Assembly: GCA_026874595.1 (NCBI GenBank)
Contig: CM049313.1
Coordinates: 70,798,659-70,862,658, forward strand
Reading direction: 5' to 3'
DNA length: 64,000 bases
Origin: Sipunculus nudus
Taxonomy: Eukaryota; Annelida; Sipuncula; Golfingiida; Sipunculidae
In this document: in pieces, positions 10,596 through 22,149 of the stretch
How positions within the stretch are numbered: the stretch's first letter is position 1
Layout of the letters: each line of letters begins with the position of its first letter
Program-made: the position numbers and the translations under genes
The notes under the pieces: generated by a model
Told to the model about the DNA's origin: nothing
Seen by the model: only the letters and a program-made list of their open reading frames with translations
Database searches by the model: none

Positions 10596-13189
10596 ACCGG
10601 TGTACCGATTTCAGATTACCCCCCTTTCAGATTACGGGGGGTGGGGGGTGGGGGGGTGGGGGTAATCTGAAATCGATTTTAGATTACCCCCGGTAACTTG
10701 AAACCGATTTTCAGATTACCCCCGGGGGTAATCTGAAATCGCTTTTCATATTACCCCCTCGAATTTCAGATTAACCCCCCCCCCAAATGATTACTTATGA
10801 TTATTTAGATACTTATCGTATACATTACCTTAAGTAACCTGAAAACAACAACAAAAAAAAAAACAACTACTTCTACTACTGCTACTACAATAATAACAAT
10901 AGTAAAATTAACGATGATGATTATTATCATCAAATTGTCATTATCCCTGTAGTACAAAAGGTACAAAACATTCTCTCTCTCTTTAAATTATAAAAACACC
11001 ACTTATAAATGAAACGTGCAGTCTTGCACATTAACTGGGTATGATAATTACATCCATAATTTAAATGCTATCTTTCGTGATCACGAAATACGGCAACTGG
11101 CAAGCATACTGTAGCCACTTCCTGTCTGGTTAAGTGTGGTCGTTGAAGTCAGACATTAGGTTTGTACATGTAAAAAATTGTAGAAAGTTTATTTTAGTTT
11201 TAATTTCAAAACGATAACTTCTTTGGAAAGACAAAATAAAAAAACCGGTAAAATTCGATCTGAGGAAATTTTGACGAATTTAAATAACAAAAAATGACAT
11301 AAAAACTCATAGTATTTTGTCATAGTAGAGGACCAATTTATATATACCTTTATCACGTGTGATATGTATTTTTAATATGTCATGTCTCTATGTTGTAGTG
11401 AACCACTTGAATTGTTTTCCTTCTTTTATTTTAACTTAAATCAAAGTTTAACATATAAAAATATATTTATATTTGTGTTCCAAAGCCACTAAAACATTAA
11501 TAAATTTTAATTTTAGACTGCTGAAAACATCGGAAGCATTTACTCAGATGTAATACAAAGTATAAATTTTACAATTACAATTAAAATGTCTTTAAATTTT
11601 TAGATGTTATATGTATAATGCCCTAGGAATTGTCTGTTAAACCGAGCAAGTTATGTTCTACATATAATTTTAATATGCTTAATCCATTAAAACTTTTACT
11701 ACACTGTGTTTCTGATTTTAAACATAGAATTTTCATTCTTTTTATATTTTTTTATATTTCAAGTTTATTCAATGTTTCATTTTAAATATAATACAAGTAA
11801 TTCTTAAAAATAATTTTTGCCTCTTTATTATACCAATATTATTTACATTGTTTCACTCAGCTGAATCTCTTCGTTTTATCATTACAATTCAAAATTTTAA
11901 AATTTCAATGTAAAATTATAATCATTGAAATTATTAATAAATTATTGTTATACAGTGTTTGCGTTTACGCCTGTATAACACCAAATTTCAATATTTGTGA
12001 TAATAAGGCGTAATTTCTATATTTATATGTAAATGTTATGTGTCATAAACATAACATACAAAATTTCAGTCCCTAATACATTTGAAAGTCTGAATTGAAA
12101 TAAACTATACCAAAATATTTGCATATACTTTAAAAACAGCATTTGTTAAGCCTAGCATATACTCTTCCCTAATAATCTTTTTATGCAGCCAAAATGTATT
12201 TCTGTGATATATATTTTCAATTTTTTGTATATTAAAACGAATTACACTGGTTTTGACACGTTGTTAGTATTCTGCGTTTCCTGAATTAATTATAATCATT
12301 TACACTGTAATCGTTAAGTATATTGATGTTTAAATATTTAAATTTATTGTTAAATGTTAAAATCCACACATAATCCAATAAGAGTTATATAGTATATATT
12401 TCATATCAAGAAATACATTAAAATTCTTTAAAATCCTGAAATCATTCATTATACCTGCATTCGTGATTGACTGTATTCATTGTTTTTAATACAAAAAAAA
12501 ATGTTCTATACAACTGCAACTTCGTCATATTGTCTTAAACATAGGCTATGTGACTGTAAACACTGACTGCATGTATAGAGAGGGGCAATCCTAAAAGTAT
12601 TGATGATTGGGGTGTCAAAGGTCAGTTGGTTGGTACTTATGCAATTTATAACGTAAAATCCAACAAGCAATAGGGGTTATTTCGTATCTCCTATAGTTAA
12701 TCAGATAGTTTGCATATTTTGCTTAATGACCCAATTATTTTATTCATTATTTTTTATTAATAGTAAGGCGTTTATTGTATATGACGATACGTTTTTTTTC
12801 ACCAAAACACCACCGAGTAGTCTCGTGATGACCTCTGACCTCATTAAATATGCTCGGATATTGCAGAAATGGGATGTGAGTAACGTTTTTGAGATAATAC
12901 GTGTTATGAAGAGGTTACGGACAGAGAGATCCATGTACGGCCCGACGGAGCTTACCACTACATCACCAGCCAGCTGAGGATGTTGTAAATAAATATATCT
13001 GGAGCGGTGAGCTCCTACTTAAACAAAAAGTAATCATATTAGCTTGATGAGTGAGGGGGGTAATCTGAAATGTGGGGGGTAACCTGAAATCAGGTTCAGG
13101 CTACCCCCGGGGGTAATCTAACATCGATTTCAGATTACCGGGGGTAACCTGAAAGGGGGGGGGGGGTAATCTGAAGTCTTTACACCGGT
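10596..13189. mobile_element. 2.6-kb element with G/C-rich terminal inverted repeats
   Basis: The left end begins ACCGGTGTA.CGATTTCAGATTACCCCC. The right end, read on the other strand, begins ACCGGTGTAAAGACTTCAG followed by ATTACCCCC. Inside each end, TTTCAGATTACCCCC and its complement recur several times in both orientations, giving nested palindromes at 10608-10780 and 13055-13180. The 2.2-kb interior is extremely AT-rich except for a short candidate coding stretch near 12.8 kb. A 0.3-kb relative lies at 51443-51740. No transposase and no clear target duplication is visible, so I read it as a non-autonomous DNA transposon of unknown superfamily. Confidence 0.6.
12828..12875 (+). CDS. Weak candidate coding exon inside the TIR element
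   Basis: ATG at 12828 opens 16 codons (MTSDLIKYARILQKWD) up to a strong-looking donor, GAT|GTGAGT, in phase 0. The frame continues past the donor to a stop at 12977. It lies close to the right end of the 2.6-kb element, so it may be element-derived, captured host sequence or chance. Confidence 0.2.
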
Positions 13190-13490
13190 TTATAGATTAG
13201 CAAGACAGTATAAACGACATGAACAAATACAAATGACTAAATCCAGACATACAGTAATGTGGTCTCACAGCGTGACATCTTAGTTGTCCCTTTGAAGGAA
13301 TTTTGAGGCAAATGAAATAAAAAATGTTGTGTCTGCTTGAATTATGTTTCTTCCTGTAGTGCTTAAAAGGTTTTCTTTCATTCAGTCTCTTGGTAGTTTA
13401 TTAATGAAACGTTGATAAACACAGAAAATATCGGTTCAGAAGAGTGACGTCATCATCAAGTGTGTGGGATGACCCGCAGGCTAGTGAAAG

Positions 13491-13493
<3 letters not shown>

Positions 13494-13539
<46 letters not shown>
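13494..13539. repeat. (TA)n microsatellite
   Basis: Uninterrupted TA tract, about 23 units. Confidence 0.95.
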
Positions 13540-13541
<2 letters not shown>

Positions 13542-13659
13542 ATCAGTATATGAGTTACAGTTGATGTAACAAGTTGCTCAATACAGGTAAAACACAGGCG
13601 CCCAGCTATTCCTAAACAGAGCATGATTTACTGAATGTTAAACACGTTAAAGTTACATC

Positions 13660-14660
13660 GAGATACTACTCGCTGTTTTCACTGACGGCAGCTAGTGGTT
13701 GACTTTATCTATAGTTATTGTCGTTGGCTGATGAATTTTCAATAAGATATAAAATTGTTCATTACTATTTAATGAATGCCACATGTAAAATAATAGATGT
13801 GCTGAATTCCTTTTCCTGTGAGTTAGTAAGTAATACAAATGATTTAAATGATTATTCTGTTGTCCATTTCATAGTTTCCCCTAATATCGCACAATCACGG
13901 CCCATTGAAACGACGAGTAATGTTACAATAAATATCAAATTTTAAACTGAAAACTTTTCGGGTGAACTATTTAAGAAACTATCACGTTTATATCGCGCAA
14001 AGCGCTACTATTGACATAGCGATCACGTTCCAATGTATGTGACCACGGTTACCGCGGCCTGGCTTTTCATTGGCTTAAAAGACAAGGTCCATGTAAACCC
14101 ATTGGCAATGCCCTGGCCGCGATTATGTAGTATATTTATTCCGAATATTGTCGACTTAAAATGCGTGCACAAAAGTGAGCCATTTATAATTAACACGTTA
14201 GTTTCACGGCTAATTTTCAGATAAGTAAAACTTGTATCTTGTTAGCCCTTTAAGTCGATTTCTGATTTTTTACAAATCCAAATAGTTAGCACGTTGAATG
14301 CCGAACAAACCTCTTGTCACAAGGCCGCTTCCGCGATTTACAGACCGTTCATATGATTACCGGTACCGCCATATAATTGATTTGAAAAATTAAAAACTTT
14401 CGTGTGGACGGTCCCGTTTGGGGTTTCTTCCGATCACGTGAAGGATGATCCGTCGCCGTAATGTGATCAGATGTTTTTACTGCGAACCAGTGAATCCGTG
14501 GCTTATTAATTCCTTTGTTAGGCTCGGGCCGCTGGGGCTTGTTTGTCCAGCACTGACTGATCGACCGTGGTACAGGCGCACCCTGTGATAAGCATCTCAG
14601 TCAAGCCACCGTTGTTTAACCTGTGTATGTTCTCGTCTTCATTGCCTTGATGTAGATATA
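13660..14660. other. Non-coding stretch of mixed composition, possibly regulatory
   Basis: Less AT-rich than its flanks and free of recognisable repeats. It holds sites such as CACGTG-like boxes near 14.43 kb, a CCTTTGTT SOX-type site and TTATTAAT near 14.5 kb. No exon is supported. The regulatory reading is only inference. Confidence 0.2.
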
Positions 14661-14812
14661 TGAATTAATAAACCACGAACTGGTAACATTTTGCATTATC
14701 TTCCCACGAATTCAAATACCCCACGATATGCGTTTTGTACAAAACCAAGATATTTTAAGCTCACGATATTATCTGTATCTACAGTATTTCGTTTTTCCCG
14801 TTTTATTACATT

Positions 14813-15740
14813 TTAGCTCACTTTTGTCCGTCGTCCGTTTGCCGTCCGGTCTTCCGTTAAAAGGCCCAGGATATTTACACTTTACATGCTTACTGCTCAA
14901 GATAGGTCGTTTGTTAAATATTACATGTGGGTCACTTTGACCTATAATTTCTGAGTAAATGGGCGAAAAAATTGTCCATTCGTGAATAAGTCGTGACTTC
15001 TCCATACCTTAAAACCCAGGAAGTTTAAAGCTTCACTTGGTATATGATCCAGGCAGTTTTGAAGCAAAAACCTCTTATGCTAAGGACTCAGTAAAAAATC
15101 ATTAAAAAAGAACTGTTTGATGGTTTACATGAAATTCTTAATTTTTATGCAGTTTTACTTGTATTTTTGATAATTACATCGGGGTATCCTTTAGCTCTTT
15201 GGCACAATTTCTAACTTTACATCAAGACAAGATGAGATTGCTCATGATTTCTGAAAAGAGGTGGTGGAAAAACACATATTTAGTTCTTCAGAAGCTCAAA
15301 AATGTGACCCATAGTCAGGCATTAATTCTGAACATTAAACCCGAGGAGTTCAAACTTAAAAATGTAGACTCCTCTTGGTAAATGTTTCTTTGAAATAATG
15401 GATGAAGTCATTATTGTATATAAATATGTACTTATAATGTATATAACTTGATGTTGCATATGTTTTTGTCAAGTTTGATACATCAATTGTTTTAATCATG
15501 TCCTTCTACAAGACCTTGATCATCAAGGTCAGATTAGCTGAAATACAGGAATATTGTAAACCCCTTAACCTTTAAACTATTGCATTCATGTCATGTTTCC
15601 TCAGGTTTGGGGATGGGGCCAATACAAGAGGGGTGCGAATATCTGGATGTTTTATTAAAGCCATTCTAGCCATTCGTGTGAACTGAGTTATAACAGTTTT
15701 CTTTAAGAACTCCTACATTCCCCTGATCACAAATTTTGAC
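14813..15740 (+). repeat. Decayed interspersed repeat with GTCCGTCGTCCGT start
   Basis: It begins TTTTAGCTCACTTTTGTCCG and continues with GTCGTCCGTTTGCCGTCC, the start pattern of abundant repeats in mollusc genomes (from memory). Related starts occur near 17.53 kb and 42.38 kb in this window. Open frames inside (for example 15199-15381) look fortuitous. The right boundary is uncertain. Confidence 0.4.
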
Positions 15741-15749
15741 ATTTTCAAG

Positions 15750-16780
15750 TGTATCTTTTGTATGCTACCGGATATCACATTAACTACTTGGGCTACGGGC
15801 ATCGGATTTCTGGGGAATATTGAAACTATGACTGGTATTTCAGTGTGAGCTGCAGGTAGAGCCATTTATGTAGACTTATTTTATGTGAGTCTAAACTTTC
15901 CTTCTATTTCTCCCCTTCTTGCAGTGTTTGATTCTGTGCTTGCATTGTCGAATACCAAATATTGATCATTTGGCTTGTGCGAGTGTATAAACTACAACTG
16001 TTTATTATATTATTAGTAAAGAACGTAGGTGAAGACTAATTACTGTGACACAAGCAGATATTAATATTTCAAAAATAAAGCATACCGGAATCATCTAAAT
16101 TAAACCATATCTTAAATAAAGGACATGAAGTTTCACAAAAATCATTTACTTTGCTCGACCGTCTTAATGTTTAAAGAGAGCTGATATAACTGATGTTATA
16201 TGTCCGCTGCATATAAACCTTCCGAGACCGGGGGAATCACTGGAGCGTATTACCGTCATATGGGCCGAGGTAGAACGCTGAAAATCGATTTATGTCCGTG
16301 CCTTGCCCGCAAAATGGCCCCATGGGTCTCTGACTGGTTGTGATAAAAACCTGAAGAATTGTGCACCTTCACGGAGCGTTCCCAACGCTCTGTTTATGAG
16401 AAGACGGGTGAACGCCAACACAGCCCTTTATAATGGTGTCACCGCTTACTTCATTTTCAATTATGTGTTCGTGTCTCGAAGGTCTATTTGTATCAAATAC
16501 CTGTAATGTATTATTCCAACTGAGCTTTTTAATGATTTATAACTCTACTTACATGTCTTTACAGACATATAAAAAAAGTCTTTATATGTCTGTAATAAAT
16601 ATGGGACGAATATATATCGGAATAAACAATAATTCTTTAAAAGGGGACTTTGGACGATGTCATATACCTAGCGCACAATAAAAGGCACGGGATGGACAAC
16701 GATCGGAGTCAGAATTAGTCACAGGTTAAGATGAGTGTGGAAAATACAGAGTCAAGGAAGTAATTCTCTTATATACTTCT
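15750..16780. other. Gene-free stretch
   Basis: Two overlapping plus-strand frames of 67-82 codons (16303-16681) are present, but no good donor or acceptor bounds them. Nothing else is recognisable. Confidence 0.35.
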
Positions 16781-16784
16781 GTCA

Positions 16785-17150
16785 GATAAGAACATAGGGT
16801 TGATATGATTGTTTTAGAAAAGAACATCTTAATTCAAGAACCTATGTTAGCCAAGTATATATGTTAGAAAAGTGCATAGGTTGATATGAACGTTTTAGAT
16901 AAGACCATGTGTTATTCAAGAACCTTTGTTAGACAACTACATGTTAAAAAAAAAGAATATAGATTCTAGAACATGGACCTTTTACAGAAGAAAATGTTAT
17001 AAAAGAACCTACGTTTGGCAAAAACATAAATTAGGCAGGAATACAGGTTTCATATGAGCGTTTAAGAGAAGAACATGTGTTATTCAAGAACCTATGTTAC
17101 ACAAGTAAATATTGTAGCAAAGAACATGTTTGACAAGGACTGTGACACAG
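16785..17150 (+). repeat. Degenerate minisatellite, unit about 80-84 bp, 4-5 copies
   Basis: The landmarks GTTGATATGA/GTTTCATATGA recur at about 16800, 16880 and 17047. Each is followed by GTTTTAGA..AAGAACAT, then TTATTCAAGAACCTATGTTA and then an ACAAGTA-type spacer. The copies are diverged. Confidence 0.75.
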
Positions 17151-17499
17151 GTACATATTATAGCCGCCTATATTTCATACAGTCGCTGGTTATATTCACC
17201 TAACTAAAAGTATGTTGGTTAACACGCCGACGGTGACACCAGATTTTGTTGTTCCAAATTGTTCTAGTCGCCGACATTACCGGACGTTGTTCTTGCAGCC
17301 AAAATCACAGTCTGCGGGTCTGGCCGCCAACCATATAGGTCGTAGTTCTTTTGCTGTCTTTGAAACAGTCTGTTGTATTCCGCTTAGGTTTATAATTTCG
17401 GTCGTGGTTTCCTGTTATACCTAATCCGTTTCTTTAACTATCTAAATTAAAATGTAGGCTAGGGAAAAAAATTTTTCTTGGGACACAGCCATTACTTTT

Positions 17500-18290
17500 T
17501 AGCGATACTGCATATGAGCTTATGCGATGATGTGGCGTCGTCCGTCGTCTGTACGTTAACCCATACTATATCAAAAAATGGCAGGAGTTAGCATCACCAA
17601 ATTTTTTTTGCACAAATTCAGTCATCTATAAAAAAGCTTTCGGATCCTGCTTACTTTTTGCTATCTGGATTTACATAAATTTCGAAGGGGAAAATAACTT
17701 AAGGGGAATTTCTTCTCCGAAACTGTTTAGCCAAATAGTCCAATATTTAAAAAAAAATGATCCCAGGAATAATCGCTCTGAAGTGTGTTCGAATGGTACC
17801 AGTCAGGTGATTTTGGCCGAGTTACAAGAAGCTGAGCTTAGTCATTTGGCGAAGAATGCACGCAAAATTACAATATCTGAATCGGCTGGAGCTATCATCA
17901 CCAAATTATATGCAAACGTTGGTCACGAGTCATTTTTTTAAATTGAGGTATTGGTGGCGCCACCTGCATCGAACTTTTTTATACATGGGTCATCGGTCAT
18001 CACTACGTTTGCCCATAATTGTCCAGGAAAAACAGGAGCTAGCATCTCCAAGTTTTTCGCAGAAAAATCAGTCACATATCAAATGTTGATGGATTTAGCT
18101 TTCTTTTGCGCCCCCTGCATCAACTTACATTTTACAGCGGAAAAGTTTGAAAACATCTTAAAATCTTCTTATCCGAAATCATTCAAATTATATCAGCCAA
18201 ATTATTCAATATTTGTTTGTTCAAATGGTTTGGGATCTATGGATTTTGGCCGAGTTTAGTCATTTAGCAAAGTAAGCATACTAACATAAC
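17500..18290 (+). repeat. Decayed interspersed repeat, proximal part
   Basis: It starts near GTGGCGTCGTCCGTCGTCTG. Inside, ATCACCAAATTTTTTTTGCA-like and ATCATCACCAAATTATATGCA-like blocks, GGTGGCGCCACCTGCATC and TTTTGGCCGAGTT recur. This is a self-similar composite repeat that leads into the array at 18290-18840. Confidence 0.45.
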
Positions 18291-18840
18291 AACTCAGAAA
18301 TGACAGGAGCTATAGCATCACTCAGGAGTCTGGTAGGTCCAGTGCACCTGACACAAGAGAAGTTTGATTTATCTGGCCGATTTTTTATGTCTGTCCATGC
18401 ATCTCTGATGGCTTTCTCGTACACAAGACAGGTGTCGTAACCTACAATGATTTTTGCACAGTGTTTGTCCCTGCTCATTTCTCAGGAGAAGTTTAATATA
18501 TCAGCCTGAAATTTAGCAAATCTATACATATCGGATAGCTTCGTCGTATATAAGACTGGTGGCGCCACCTACAAAAATAATTGCACAGTAAATGCTCTTG
18601 TTTTTTTCGCAGAAGTGAGTTGACATATCAGCCTGAAATTATGCATGTCCATATATCACGGATGCTTTTGTTGTATACAAGACTTGTGACGCCAACCTAC
18701 AATTTTTTATAGGAGTTTCATGCAGCTGTGCACATAGCCCAATAGTGGTATGAAGTATCTGCCTGATATTGTGCATGTCCATACATCTTCGATGGTTTTT
18801 TTCGAACACAGGACTTGTGGCGCCACCATTAATTATTTTG
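18290..18840 (+). repeat. Tandem array, unit about 125-132 bp, 4 copies
   Basis: Each unit holds a CAGCCTGAAATT.ATGCATG-type block (about 18380, 18505, 18628 and 18760), then TCCATACATC..GATGG, TACAAGACTTGTGGCGCCAC and CCTACAA..ATTTTTGCACAG. The copies are diverged and only partly in register. Confidence 0.75.
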
Positions 18841-18864
18841 TGTTGTTTACGTCAATGCAGTATT

Positions 18865-19398
18865 TCAGGAGTGACCTTTGTGTAATTGGTGCTTATACTC
18901 AGGTTCACAGTGTTTCGTACTTGCATTGTTCATATGCATATATACATATTCATATGCGTGTGCTTGAAAAACAATGGTCAGGCATGGAGGCATTATACCT
19001 GAAGTATATCCAACGCCTTTAAGCCTTGTTAAATGATGAATTTGAAACTTGAAAGTGTGATAGAAACCTGGGGAAAATAATATAAGGATATTGTTAAAGA
19101 ATAGGTAAATACTGTGGAGATACGGTAGATGAATAAGAATTAATTGGACCCAGGATAACCACGCCGCTCGTAAGCAGTTATTTAAGACAGAGTGACAATA
19201 AAGGTATATACGAAAAGGGGTATACAGGAACAAATGCTTTAAAGAAAATAAGTCTGTTCGAAACAAGACTGTCATATACAATGGTATAAATATTTTATAA
19301 GTACTGACGAGTTGGTTCATTGCTAAGTTTTCTGCTAATGCACTTCGTTTCATTATGTTATAAACGGCCCTCCTGGGGTTCAGATACTCGACAGTCAT
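18865..19398 (-). other. Longest non-repeat ORF, 177 codons, probably fortuitous
   Basis: The first ATG on the minus strand is at 19398, and the frame runs to a stop at 18865. The product would be rich in Leu, Ile, Phe, Tyr and His, with several hydrophobic stretches, as expected for the antisense of purine-rich AT-biased DNA. It has no recognisable domain and no clear start context. For DNA of this base composition an open stretch this long is unusual but not impossible by chance in 64 kb. Confidence 0.2.
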
Positions 19399-19419
19399 TT
19401 CAAGCCAATTCAACTCATG

Positions 19420-20390
19420 AGTAGACTAATGTGAAAAACCTAACAGACGGAAACGATGAAAAAAAAATAGCCGATATATGTAAAACACTTGTTATAGTTG
19501 TTCAATGTTAACCGGGAAAGCCTGTTGCCGGTCGTCGCTTATAGCAACGTCGTTTTTAACATATCGACATGGGTCGGATAGACTCTCATGGTTCTTAAAA
19601 ATGATAAACAATCGGAGAAATTGTTGTAATATTCCATCATGTTTTATTCCTATTATGTTCGCCTGCAGACAGTCACTGGAAGCGTAGCAACTCTGACAAA
19701 TCCAGACCGCCCACATGATCATACCGCGGGTCATCGAGGCCTAGACGACATAGGATTCTTGCTAGCTTTATTGCCTTTTCTTTACCTCCAACTGAAATCA
19801 CTTTTGACTGTCAGATTGAAGAACAAAAAAAAAGACATGGCGTTCATGTTCGATTAAAGCATGGATGTCCCTTGGCCATTAGAATCGCAAATAAAACATT
19901 TAAAAATTAATCTTTTCTTATTTGAAATAAAAAGTCACTTCAAATTTATGAAAAACAACGTGCATGGATTCTCAAATGAAATGTACACGAATATACAATC
20001 ACTGAAATTAATATTTATAGAAACAGGTGGTAAGACAGAATAAAGATATACATACTGAGTGACAAGGGTTATTAGTCCATCTGGTCATGGTCTGTATATA
20101 AATACAGACCGTGGCGTCGGCAGCACCGATCATAAAAAACCACAACGGCAACAATTATAAATAATTTGTGAAGCACCTTTCCCGTCGGCAGTAATTGATA
20201 TCGCCGATAGGCAAAATACTGGAGGGGACTGAAGCGTGACACGCATACATGCAACAGTCCGAGTCGGGCAGATATAATCCATATCCCGCCAACAACAAAA
20301 CCATTAAAACGGAGCGCGGCCGTTTTAATAATGTATTACAAACCGAATAGCACTAGCAGAGAGAAGTGATTTGTGAAATAGAAGAGAGTT
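19420..20390. other. Gene-free stretch
   Basis: Several short overlapping ORFs on both strands, none bounded by good splice sites. No repeat family recognised. Confidence 0.35.
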
Positions 20391-20553
20391 TCCTATTTGA
20401 CAAGCTCCAAACTGATGTTCTTTCTACGTGGAGCGGTAACAAGCCTGCGCCAGTACAGTGCTGGAGCTTACGTGTGCTTGCTAGACCAGCATCTGTCGGC
20501 TAACAATGGCAGCTGTAACAGTGCTGCTACAGGTTATGATGAGGTGCCAATAG

Positions 20554-20732
20554 ACTCAAAGGCAATCCGTGCTCCAGCGGCCATCCAGTGTAAATAATCG
20601 CTCTCAGAGTAGCGGGTATTTTTGGACCGGTGCTGGGCATGGTCCCTATACGTATAACAGCCGGCCGGAGACCACAATCGTGGGATTGCATATCAACACT
20701 CCGCCTGCTTCAATGACCTCAAAGTTCACACG
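20554..20732 (+). CDS. Candidate internal coding exon (plus strand), unrecognised
   Basis: After a TAG at 20551-20553 the plus frame is open for 59 codons and ends at a good donor, ACACG|GTAAGC (20732/20733), leaving phase 2. The G+C-rich sequence encodes a low-hydrophobicity peptide rich in Ser, Thr, Pro, Tyr and Asn, including SSGYFWTGAGHGPYTYNSRP and then TTIVGLHINTPPASMTSKFT. The acceptor is weak (CCAATAG or an earlier CTACAG). A second, overlapping frame just upstream (to 20599) is also open and Ala/Ser-rich, so the reading frame is not certain. No family recognised. Confidence 0.35.
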
Positions 20733-21691
20733 GTAAGCTTTAACCTTCCAGGATTTTGCACAATCTTCATATAAAGAGAAGATTACCAAACAATAAATAT
20801 CTGTAAAGGCACCGTAGATCATCCGTAACCTTGGCTACAGGAACGGAGCGCTCTCCTTTCCCGCCGAATTTTCACGTGCTATAAAAAATTGTTTTCAAGG
20901 TCTTTTCAAGTGTACCTTGTTTGCTTGACTTGGAACGAAACTGTCACTGCAAGATATCGAGATCGGAGATAAAAAATCCTTTTAGGATATGATTTATATG
21001 AGGAACAACACGTCAAGAATCGAAGGGAATTTCTAAGACGAAATATAATCCAAGAATGAAGACTTGTCTTGTGTGGAAAAAGGACATCTTAGTTCCGCTG
21101 TCAAGTCAATATAATACAATAATATACAGCAATGTGGAATATTAATCAGGATTATCTTTTGATAAGAAAAGTTTCATGGACATGTGCCAACTTGAGACAC
21201 AAGTAGTGCAATTAGTGTAATAACATATTATGGATTTCTTCTCCTGATCGGATATTAATAAAAAATTGAACTTCACCTATATTTATTCTTACAAAAATAT
21301 ATTATTATATTATTCAGTTGGCCTTAGAGAGAATAATTTGGTATTGCACCATCTGGCTGAGAACTTGCTTTTTCTAAACGTGCAACTGGACACCAACAAA
21401 GGGCTTAATATAAGACCCCGGTTGGCCTGATATAAGACTTCCACTGGAAATAAAAGTCGGTCATTCGTCCTCGGTAATGACCACGTACTTCTTACAACTC
21501 GGATGTTACGTCGGGAAAGCAGGGCGAAACAGAAAAAAAATACATATATCCAAAAGACCCAGGTGTCACCATACGTTCTGTTGGCATAGCAACTACGCAC
21601 ACTGAGTCCCCCTGGAAATCGAGACGGCTCGGCCAGTCAATGACCTGGGGTAGTTCCTGAAGGCCGGAGTTGAAGATCAATAGAATAATAA

Positions 21692-21745
21692 AAGCCAGAG
21701 CAAAACAGCGGTGGAATGACGGAAAAACAGAAGCGAGAATATGAG
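21692..21745 (+). CDS. Candidate short first coding exon (plus strand)
   Basis: ATG at 21716 (G at -3) opens ten codons, MTEKQKREYE, ending at a full-consensus donor, GAG|GTAAGT (21745/21746), in phase 0. The upstream frame is open back to 21692. The short length means chance cannot be excluded. It lies near a plus-strand exon candidate at 20.55 kb and shares its exit phase with other first-exon candidates in the window. Confidence 0.25.
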
Positions 21746-22068
21746 GTAAGTTGAACTGATTAATACCAGGTGTCGCATAAAAATCTAATTAGCATCAAGC
21801 GGCCTTGAAGTGGTCATCTAGTACTGTAGGATCGTTTGTGTCGATAATTATGGCTGTCATTACTCAGCTCGCTGAGTGTTTAATCGTGAGACAAAAAGCG
21901 AGCCGGACCTGCCAGAGGCGGCTTCCTCGCATGTTAATATTGATATTTCCTTCAAGTTTGCACGATATCTTAATTAAAAGAGAATTATTGAATACCTGGA
22001 GAATAATAAGTTTTCGTGGACGAGGAGGGAGTGCACTGCATTCCATCTATCTCATTGCCTAACATTTA

Positions 22069-22070
<2 letters not shown>

Positions 22071-22141
<71 letters not shown>
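22071..22141. repeat. (AT)35 microsatellite
   Basis: Uninterrupted AT tract. Confidence 0.97.
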
Positions 22142-22144
<3 letters not shown>

Positions 22145-22149
22145 AGTAG

